A stretch of 64,000 nucleotides of DNA, from the NCBI GenBank assembly GCA_037783415.1, contig JAZGTN010000023.1, forward strand, positions 1,340,501 through 1,404,500. Direction: 5' to 3'. Positions 55,880 to 64,000 of this stretch are shown here, in pieces. This stretch comes from Leptasterias polaris (lineage: Eukaryota; Echinodermata; Asteroidea; Forcipulatida; Asteriidae). Below the pieces are notes generated by a model. The model did no database searches, had not been told where the DNA came from, and saw nothing but the letters and a program-made list of their open reading frames with translations. Positions within the stretch are counted from its first letter, which is position 1. Every line of letters begins with the position of its first letter. The translations under genes were made by a program, and so were the position numbers.

Positions 55880-56020
55880 CGGAATGCCTTGTCTCTTGAG
55901 TAGATTAAGGGACCCTTAAAACTCATTTGTTTTGATTTCTGTTGTTTTGTTTACAGTGCTTTGAATACTTTGGCTTGGCAAGGCGATTTATAAAATTGTG
56001 TTATTACTATTATTATCCTT
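55880..56020 (+). mobile_element. Probable LINE 3' end with short ORF2 C-terminus
   Basis: One frame reads TLKTHLF then a stop (about 55914-55936), the typical last residues of CR1/L2/Jockey-like ORF2. It is followed by ACAGTGCTTTGAATACTTTG, AAGGCGATTTATAAAATTG and (ATT)n, as in LINE or SINE 3' tails of marine invertebrates. Short, so moderate confidence. Confidence 0.45.
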
Positions 56021-57104
56021 AGCTCACAAAATAGCTTTAAAATGTCATTATTTTGCTGCTAAATATATTATAGTAAAGACAAACTGCATAGATTTCCTTA
56101 TTTAAAAAAGTACAAATATATATTGTGTCAAAAAGAAGAAGAAACCTATAGGTTAAGAAAAACATGCACAAACATTTGACTATGCTTTTTTTCCTCCTCT
56201 TTTTTTCAAAGACAAATTCAAATTAAAATATTGCTCCCACTAAAATAAGAAAAGAGGAAGGAAAAAACGAGCAGCAATCTATTCCATTGACAATAGCAGA
56301 TCATATCTCACCCATAAAATAATGGTATCTCCTAATTACAATACCGATGACTAAGAGATTTAACGAGGTCCTTATATTGATCCTATCTATGCCGCCTGAG
56401 AGCAGTGGCCGCATGTGGCGCCCTCTATCACAGCATATTGGTTTATATCCACTACATGATTAAAATCACATATAGTGTCAGTTCTAAGCAAGCCCCTTTG
56501 TGTCAAGGCTATAGTGGCCAACCAGTGTATTGGGTTTTCAGTCCCTTCCAGTTTAGCTAGTTTTTCCTTCGATTTCTTTAACCGATTATTTCTTCATTTT
56601 TCTAAGAAGTTTCTTCAAGCCGCCGGCTGCAGTGCAAGGCACTTCTGAGCTTCCCTTAGAGCAGTTTCACGACCTCAAATGGAAAATGATAAATCTTCAT
56701 CACTTTCAACTAGATTTTTCTTCTATTACTTCATCTTTAATCACAGAGGGAAATGTATTGAGGCCTGCCACTACTAATGGTTTCAAAGAAAAAGATACAA
56801 TGGGGCATACATAGTCAGGAAAATGAGAGGGCAAGTAAACATTCTGCTGCTTGGTTACTAAGCAACCGCAGCAATTCTCATGGTGCAAGGTATCTTGTGA
56901 CTAATAATAAAGAAGGTAAGATGCATCTATTTAAAAAGCAAGTATGAATAATGCAGCACAGCATATCAAATCCATGCAATAACCAATGAGCAATTCGCAC
57001 AAACACACCAGAGACTGTATGATCAATCAAGCAGCAAAAGCAATCTAATCTTGGAAAGAAACAAATTTGTAAAAAATTTGCAAATAAGCAACAATTTCTG
57101 AAAC
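56021..57104. other. No gene seen
   Basis: AT-rich unrecognised sequence. A fragment like the 51241-51440 SINE body (TTGGGTTTTCAGTCCCTTCC) occurs near 56528-56550. Confidence 0.45.
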
Positions 57105-57260
57105 AGGTCCCAATCTCATAAATGTGCTAAGCAGAAAATACAGCTTAACAAATTTTGTGGGGCACCAGTCACGAACATTGTTAACTTTATGGTATTTTGG
57201 CAGGTAACCTACTTCCGCTAAGCAAGATTATTCTGTGCTTAGCAAATTGTTGAGCCCAGC
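57105..57260. mobile_element. MITE family H-related with inverted ends
   Basis: GGTCCCAATCTCATAAATGTGCTAAGCAGAAAATACAGCTTAAC at the left mirrors GCTAAGCAAGATTATTCTGTGCTTAGCAAATTGTTGAGCCC at the right. The interior GGCAGGTAACCTACTTC matches 52740-52790. Confidence 0.6.
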
Positions 57261-57336
57261 TGTAAAACATGACAAATATTCCACCCCCCCCTTTATGATG
57301 AAACAAAACAGACAGGAATTGACAATATAATGCGGC

Positions 57337-57603
57337 TTGTCAGGGCAGAGTGGTCAAGCGCACAGGACTCAAGCTCTAGTGTTTCTGATCAGCAGGGTGT
57401 GGGTTCGAGTCCCTGTCTAGACACTTGTGTCCTTCAGCAAGGCACTTTGTAGATGCGTGCACTATATGGGGCAATGATCAAACTGGCGGCTACAGCTACA
57501 GCTAGATTTCCGCGTCATCATGCGATGAAGTATAGTAAGTCCTTAGCAACACACTTGGCAACAGTTGTAGCCGTTTCCTAATAAAGACTCCAGTATATAT
57601 TTT
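57337..57603 (+). mobile_element. tRNA-Leu(CAA)-type SINE (family A)
   Basis: The head has GGGCAGAGTGGTCAAGCGCA, ACTCAAGCTCTAGTG and B box GGTTCGAGTCC (57402-57412). It is followed by ACACTTGTGTCCTTCAGCAAGG. The downstream body differs from the 21198 copy and ends near AATAAAGACTCC with a TTTTATTTTATTTTA stretch, so it is a variant or recombinant tail. Confidence 0.75.
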
Positions 57604-57944
57604 ATTTTATTTTATAATTCACCACAGCCATGAGAGTCAAGCGGTTCTTAACATTTACAAAACTTGATGTGAAAGTAAACTGAGATTGTTTATTTGATAG
57701 TAATAATATAACTCATGGATTGTCTAACTCAGGCTGTACACACCATACTGATTATGATAATTTTATGCAAGCTGTATGCTAATCCACATTGAGAGAGGCA
57801 TGAGTCAAGGCATGTTTGTGCTGAAAGATGGGATCAGCTTTCACTGACTTCCACAGCAGGCTGTAGAGGGCAGCAAACATAACTTCCAACAAAGATCTTA
57901 TACTCGTTACTTTCCCCGAGTCTTGTGAAAAAAACATAGGCATT
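57604..57944. other. No gene seen; CTCF-like word
   Basis: GCTGTAGAGGGCAGC at 57860-57874 matches 13 of 15 positions of the CTCF core on the plus strand. The rest is unrecognised. Confidence 0.4.
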
Positions 57945-58060
57945 TTTCGATTCTAGAGCAGATGTCTTACTTCTAGACCACCAATTTGCCCGTTAGCTAT
58001 AGAGGAAGTTTGAATCCTTTATTTTAGCAGTGGGTAAAGCAACAATTTAATAGATGTTTA
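57945..58060 (-). mobile_element. tRNA-like SINE family C, reverse and truncated
   Basis: On the minus strand: CCCACTGCTAAAATAAAGGATTCAAACTTCC, then GGTGGTCTAGAAGTAAGACA, then TCTGCTCTAGAATCG. It keeps the antisense B-box-like part and the first half of the head, and stops before the sense B box. Confidence 0.65.
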
Positions 58061-58690
58061 AATTAGCAGGTTTCAATTTTGATTTCTTTGCTATGGTTAT
58101 GAACCAATATGACAATGAGGCTCCGAACAACAACAAGATGAAGAGCCCAGGAGCACCTTGTATTATTGCCAGTTTATATCACTGAGGATAATTGAGACAA
58201 TTTAATGTTCTAGTTGCTGGTTACCGTCTGTTGCTGTTTTAAGGAAAAGCTTGGTTACAGAAATTAGACACCATTGGAGTTGGCTGATTTTAATGGTCAG
58301 TGGGGAACATAATCGTTGTCTTCTGATAAAGTTTCATAGTGCCCTCTTGTGGTAGAGTGTCAAAGCCACGCAGTGTGTCTCATTTCTTGCTTTAGCTGCT
58401 GGTTAATGTCTTTGGGTGTGGCATCAAGCAATTGATTCATCAGGCATGGCAATTCTGGGCATGGGAACAGCATTGGTAAAAGACTGACACAACTACAACA
58501 ACCTTAAATTCAAACCTTTGTACATCCATTGGGTAAGGCAACAAACAATATGGTGCAAGTACAGCTTTTGAATTGAAACTTCCGCTGCTATTGTACCTAG
58601 TGGTGAATAATACTTTAGACTACTAGCTCCAGTACGATTGCAATTATCACACTTTTAAAGACGCTTTTGATGTTGATTATGGTTTAAGAA
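58061..58690. other. No gene seen apart from the CTCF-like motif
   Basis: Unrecognised AT-rich sequence. Confidence 0.45.
58338..58352 (-). promoter_or_regulatory. CTCF-like motif (14 of 15), minus strand
   Basis: The minus strand reads CCACAAGAGGGCACT, differing from CCASYAGRKGGCRSY only at position 5. Confidence 0.3.
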
Positions 58691-59030
58691 TACAATAATA
58701 ATAAAAGCAATTATAATAATAATAATGATAGTGGCTTCTTATCGCTCATGGCACTCCAACATCCCTGGTCGCTTGGCCAATAATTTCATTCTTTAAACCA
58801 TCTACCCCTTTGGAAGTATGTGCTGCTAAATGTGTAGCGCACCAAGCTAAATAAATCACAAAAACCATCTTTGCCCTCACAGGTACCCATTTACCCCTGG
58901 GTGAAAAGAAGCAATTATAGTTGAGTGTTTTGCTCAAGGACACAAGTGTCATAACCGGGATTCAAACCCACACCTCGATGACTTAGCCACCAGAACTTTA
59001 GTCTGTTGACAAGACTACTAGACTACCAGT
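58691..59030 (-). mobile_element. tRNA-Leu-type SINE (family A), minus-strand near full-length copy with (ATT)n tail
   Basis: Read from about 59030 on the minus strand: a decayed head, GGGTTTGAATCCCGG (B box about 58957-58969), GACACTTGTGTCCTTGAGCA, CAATTATAGTTGAGTG-like words on the complementary strand, TGGGTACCTGTGAGGGCAAA, GGTTTTTGTGATTTATTTAG and GCGACCAGGGATGTTGGAGT. It closes with ATTATTATTATAATTG at 58691-58735. The order equals the reference copy at 21198. Confidence 0.8.
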
Positions 59031-59904
59031 ACTACCATAAAGTACATATTCTTTTAAATGCTGATGCACCTTTATTCATAGCCCTTACCCTTTACTATTT
59101 ATATCAAACTTGTAACAAAGATTACACAAGTTTTCAATATTCTCGTTGTGTATAATTACCATAAAGACAAAATGCTGCATGGTCTCAGGTCCTGAAGCCC
59201 ATCACACAGTACAGCGGTTACAAACAATATTTGACCTAAATACCTAAACCCATTTACTGGACTGGACAGTCCTTGATTTAATTACTGCATCAATGGGTCT
59301 GCTAGACGCCAGTCCAGAGATCAAAAACTGTAATTATCCAAATTAATCTGCTCATTACAAATTTTCAGAAAACTACTCATAATTATGTTGTCAACGAGGT
59401 AACCTAAAATATGCTAAGCAGGATTTTCTTTGCTAAGTAAAAATTGTGTCCTTCACAAATCTGGTATTTTCAGTGCATCCATGCATGTCTAAGACAAAAG
59501 AGACACATGGAAACAATAAAGCCTACTCACATTAAATTTTTACAAAAATAGTGACTGTTTCGAAAAGGAAAGGGCAAATCTCCGTGGCTGTCAGTGGAAA
59601 TCACACAAAATGTGCATATTTCTTGGGTTTTTTTACCAAAAAAGCAGTGGTCTGGCAATTACGATACTACTGAGGCATAATAATCACAGTGAAACTGAAG
59701 CCTTACCAGTATGTGCAAATGAAAAAATATAAATGAAAAACAATAGTTTGTGACAAATTATTACTTTTTTGGACAGCTATGAAAGCATTTAATTAAAAAC
59801 AAATTAAATAAATAAAATCACATGAAATATTTACCTAGGCCCAATGACAATACAAGTGATAACTAGACTTCATAAGCAAACATCAACTTAAGCAAAACTC
59901 TTCC
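59031..59904. other. No gene seen; weak family H traces
   Basis: The segment 59340-59470 (TCTGCTCATTACAAATTTTC, AGGTAACCTAAAATATGCTAAGC, TTGCTAAGTAAAAATTGTGTCC) recalls decayed family H. Confidence 0.4.
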
Positions 59905-60065
59905 CTAACCCCTATGCCCTGAAACCTATACAAATGTTTTTTTCCTAATCCTAATCCTAATCCTAATCCTAATCCAACCCTAACCCTCACACTAACCCTA
60001 GCATGTAGATCATGATGGGTTATCAGAGATAAGGAACATAGGCTTGTTACGGTAGTCGCACCTTG
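59905..60065 (-). repeat. Dispersed repeat family F, reverse copy with (TAATCC)n
   Basis: On the plus strand: CCTATGCCCTGAAACC, six CCTAAT/TAATCC units (59943-59975), AACCCTAACCCT, CTAGCATGTAGATCATGATG, GGGTTATC and AGGAACATAGG, the reverse of the order at 46765. The telomere-like word is internal to the repeat. Confidence 0.75.
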
Positions 60066-60912
60066 GTGGCAGCAGACTTACTAGGTAAATCCATACTTCT
60101 TGGGAAATGTGTGCATGCTCAGAAAGATGTAAACAATGGAAAATACCTTGGTCTGCTGCAACCTATAGTTAAGTGTTCTAAAGACTTATAGCCATATGAA
60201 AAAGACACTGGTTATGGATCACTGTAATTTTCTTTACAAAAATGACTAACACCCTTTAAGTCTTTTGAGTCCCTTTTAACTAAGAGAAGTATCAGTACCC
60301 TTACTGTGTTTATTACACATGAACATGTGTTCCGCCAAAACTTACAGAGCCTTTGGTTACGTGTTATTACAATACACCATATTATTTTACACTGTTTGTG
60401 ACTGCCAGTAAAACAACTTGTTGAGCATTTTCTATGCTTTCTCAAGTGCACTGTTTTCTTGCACAATCATCACATTATGCCCACACGAAGCTGCTTTTGC
60501 TGAAGTTGTGACATTGTCTTTCAAGTGATGTTGTCCACAAAAACACTTGGGCTGTGGTGTTGCAACCGTCTATTAGAACTTCTGTAGGGGGAAAGGACAT
60601 GCTTAACACCAAGAATATTCAATATCGCAAGAATTAATTTCCTAAAGCTTATAACATTATTAATTTAACCAGCAGCCCCAGTTCTGTTCCCTCTGGCTCT
60701 GTCCCCTTACTGTATAAATTTACCTGTAGGCAATGGTTGCAACAAACAGATATAGACCTAGGCCTCATTTCCAATTGCATGTTACTTGAAATATATCCAG
60801 TTGTCCCTTATTACCATGACAAATAGGTGCCGCTAAGTGTGGAGAGTGGCAGAGCTAAATAGCTTTACACAGATTGCTGGTTTAGTTTAGAAAAAGGACC
60901 GGCCTCCCTTAA
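60066..60912. other. No gene seen
   Basis: Unrecognised sequence. Confidence 0.5.
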
Positions 60913-60927
60913 GGGGGGGGGGGGGGG
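60913..60927. repeat. Poly-G run of 15
   Basis: Fifteen uninterrupted G bases. Confidence 0.95.
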
Positions 60928-61871
60928 TAACTTGGTTTGGGGCTTATTTTGATTTCCATTTTGCTTCTAAAAATAGACCGATTTACACAACCACTGAGAG
61001 GCATTTATCAGAGCCATTGCTGACAGTAATTTCAGTTTGAGATTCTTATGAAAGAGGGGCTGTAAAGATAAATTCAACATTCCTCAGCTTCAGAAATTGA
61101 GTCAACCAATTTATCAGGCCTTTAGAATTGTGGTTCTATTCTTCAGTTTGATTTAATTGTTTCAGAAGCAGACTGGCAGAGGTTAATAGACTATTAAGGG
61201 TGTTATAAAACTGGAAAAGGTTTGATGAATGAAGGGAGGAAGGGTCCACAATATTGCTTGCCCAATTTTTATGCGATGAGCATTTAATTTATTTAAATTT
61301 AGCAACCAAACCCAGTTATCATCATGTACATCTTGAAATGGATTTGATTGTCTCAAAATAGGGCAGGATTGGAAGGGGTTTGTTTTGAAGACGGGGTAAC
61401 CAGACAACGTTTTCTGTATAAGCATTGAGGAATGACACATGCTCCAGATCTTTTAAGTCACAAAATTCAATTACTACCTTGCACAATTTAAGACAGTCTT
61501 GAAATTTCCTTAATAATATGATTTTTTTTTCTAAACTAGGCGGGAAGGAATAGTTGTTTTATGTGAATACAAAAGACGAGGTAAAACTTTCGTAAAATAA
61601 TTGTAAGCATACAGGAAGGAACACAAAAGCTTTGCTCTTCTTCATCTGAGACTAGTCTTGAAATTTATGAAGCACATCTGATTACTGTCAATCACATCTT
61701 ATGACATTTTTAGAATGGTTACTCAACAGAGCATAACGGTTGAACATAACATGGGTTAATTGGTTTGCACTATACTCATACAGAAAAAACATCCTATACA
61801 CAGACAGTGAGAGTAGACTTGCAAAGTTGATAAAATATGGGTCGTATAAATGAACAAAAACAAACTTTAAT
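60928..61871. other. No gene seen
   Basis: Unrecognised AT-rich sequence with short frames. Confidence 0.5.
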
Positions 61872-61947
61872 CCCCCCCCCCCCCCCAAGAAAAGAAAGAA
61901 AGAGAAAAACCGGGGGGGGGGAAAACCCTGAAGAAACCCTCCCCCCC
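61872..61947. repeat. C15 - purine tract - G10 - C7 composite simple repeat
   Basis: C15 at 61872-61886, an AAGAAA-rich purine tract, CC then G10 at 61912-61921, and another C run near 61941-61947. The C and G runs can pair as a hairpin. An A/C-rich (AAC)n stretch continues to about 62010. Confidence 0.93.
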
Positions 61948-62808
61948 AAAAAACCAAAACAACAACAACAAAAACATCAACAAAAAATAACTACAACACT
62001 TAAACAAAACCCCAAATAAACAGCCATTTTATTGATAACATTTATGTAGCCAACCAAATCTTTGACGCAAATCTTCATTTTAAAGTCATACATTGCTTTG
62101 CAAGTTTTAAAAGCTTGTACCTATACATGGAAAGACTCTCCAGATCTTTGCATTCCAGTTTCAGTTGACAGCAACCTCGAAAAGTCCATTAACAGAGCCA
62201 GTGGACATTATACCCCAAGCAAAGCCGCTGCTAAGCCTCCTACACCATGCAGTGCTAAAAATGCAATCAACATGTAATTAAACCTGTGTACACCAGAGAA
62301 GACCTTTCGTCCCAAACATATCCAGCCAGCTTCTTAGATAAAACCTTGTACACTCATTCCTGTTAATCCACTTGGCATTTGGGGCGCTCATTTACACCAT
62401 ATTTACCTCCGCTATAATTAATATGTAGGCCTATGCAATTACTTCTGCATACATGTATTATTGTAAGAATTAAGAGGGCCAAGAAACTTTCTAAAAGTAG
62501 TCTGACAATACTACTGCTACTTCTTGGATTTGGTAAAGTAGATTCATTATAATCATTGTTCAGGAAATAATATCATCTGAACTATTCTTATGATATCACA
62601 CTTTAGAGTAAAGTACTGATAATCTATATTTAACAGTAGGTTCAGTAGGAACCCACAGTTTATTGTGTGTAGATTTGTTACAAATTTACTGGATATTTGT
62701 TACAAATAGATAATATGTTCTGAATCTACACTTTACTGTATGTTGATTTAATACCAACAGTTTAGTGTAGTAGTTTCTTTTTACAAATTTATTGTAAATT
62801 AACATGTT
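61948..62808. other. No gene seen
   Basis: Apart from the A/C-rich tail of the simple repeat, the sequence is unrecognised. ACAGTTTA(G/T)TGTG...TTACAAATTTA(C/T)TG words at 62657-62695 and 62757-62795 form a weak direct repeat. Confidence 0.45.
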
Positions 62809-62834
62809 TATATATATATATATATATATATATA
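62809..62834. repeat. (TA)13 microsatellite
   Basis: Thirteen uninterrupted TA units. Confidence 0.95.
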
Positions 62835-64000
62835 CATAAAATCTACAGTTAGTATAACCCTTCTAAATCTCTCAACAAATATTTTCAATTTATTCATTTT
62901 TTGTCCCAAATATAGTACAGTTTATCCAACTTTGCACCACAGACAGGTCTAAGCCCCCTTACACAATTCATTACCTTTCAAGTACATGATTCTTTTATCA
63001 ATTATAAACTGTCTTTCATTTTCCCCATGAGTCCTGCTTGATCACATACACAGCCTGCAGTTAGCATCACCATAAAAAACTTATAGAATACCTAAAATGA
63101 TTTATGATCCTATGCATAAAACTTAGACCATACAAAATCGTTCATATATACATTCTTCAAATTCTCAAAATGACACTCATAAACACTTTACTGCTCTACT
63201 ATTAAACAGAAATAAAGCTCAATTGTTTCTCCAGAAAAAACAGTTGTCTTTTTAAATTGTGGTTGACAAATCTCTACATTCAGTAAGAAAAGATCATTGT
63301 AATTGAATACTTGGAAATGCAAGTATCAATGTTTTATGGTGAAGCTTGAGATTCAGGCATTTCAAAATCATTTTGCTTAACACTATTCCGAGACTAATCT
63401 CATTCCTACGGACACACCAAGATTCCAAAAAAGATTTCTGAAAGCCAAACTGCACCATTCCCAAATCTGCATCACTTACCACCATGAAGCTGAAACTTGC
63501 AACATCCAGCCCCAAAACGATGCAGAGTTTAACTGAAGAGACACTTGCACCACAACCCCAGGTGAGAGTTACCTCACAATGACCAGCCTCTTAGTACCAA
63601 CTCTAGCTTTGAAGTCAATGACATTTATTACTCCTTTTTGTCCAATTCACATTCAATGGAGGTGAATTACCTTAATTAGATCATTACATGGTGGCTAATG
63701 AGTCCCATGCCACTCCCACAAGCTCTGCTTTCTATAATTAACCTGTAAGTAGTCTGCATACATGAATAAAGAATACAAATCACAGAAAAGAGTTTTGAAG
63801 GTTTCGAGATAAGAACTACTGTAATAATCAAAAGTATATTTTTATTTCATAAATAGTCCATTGGATTTTCCCACAGAAAAATTATTAAATGCTGAGAAAA
63901 TAAAAGCATCTGATTTGGTAAAACGTGATTGCCCAAGGGTTCCTTACTAGCTTGTTGGCATCTGTCTTTATTCAAAGTCAAGACACGCCACAAAGCCGTC
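62835..64000. other. No gene seen
   Basis: AT-rich, unrecognised. The segment 63640-63745 has several TAATTA/TTAATTAG words, which could be homeodomain sites or chance. Confidence 0.5.

Overview
The window looks like non-coding, repeat-rich DNA from a marine deuterostome invertebrate, most likely an echinoderm and perhaps a sea star. I infer this from four things: the AT-rich base composition, frequent taggccta and tacatgta words, tRNA-derived SINEs whose tail ends in a GCGCTTTGAGA-like domain plus (ATT)n, and MITE-like repeats I associate with echinoderm DNA (a TTTGGTAATTACTC / GACAATTACCAAA family and a GGGCCCAATTTCATGGCTCTGCTTA-type family). No bacterial gene organisation, rRNA, CRISPR array or host gene is visible. 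The organism call needs a database search.

Layout. 0-1.3 kb: a tandem array of about 183-189 bp units, split by a small MITE and ending in a (GGGGGT)n tract. 1.3-9 kb: mostly unrecognised intergenic or intronic DNA with one tRNA-derived element and two MITE copies. 10-12.4 kb: a 1.3 kb inverted-ended element loaded with TGACGTCA palindromes, then a SINE and a 42-bp minisatellite. 14.8-16 kb: SINEs and hairpins. 18.0-18.2 kb: the only tentative host exon, on the minus strand, ending at a consensus splice donor. 20.4-23.8 kb: a TTAGGG-containing dispersed repeat, a full tRNA-Leu-type SINE, a MITE, and a 995-bp element with 13-bp terminal inverted repeats, a 6-bp target duplication and a CpG-rich core. 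25.65-27.32 kb: a 12-bp satellite of exactly 139 units. 28.4-28.7, 31.6, 43.5 and 55.9 kb: degenerate non-LTR retrotransposon (LINE) remnants. 35.6-38.7 kb: a large foldback and a second TGACGTCA element. 40-41.5 kb: two MITEs and a 20-bp minisatellite growing out of a tRNA-like element. 45.7-45.9 kb: a perfect 96-bp-arm palindrome. 46.7-60 kb: further SINE, MITE and LINE debris. 60-64 kb: low-complexity and unrecognised DNA.

The only recognisable protein-coding signal is LINE reverse transcriptase debris, plus the weak exon candidate at 18.0 kb. Long open frames elsewhere follow from repeat periods divisible by three. The window reads as a stretch between exons or genes, shaped by repeated insertion of non-autonomous elements. 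Several of these carry transcription-factor-like sites (CRE, ETS, nuclear-receptor half-sites, CTCF-like, ZNF143-like).
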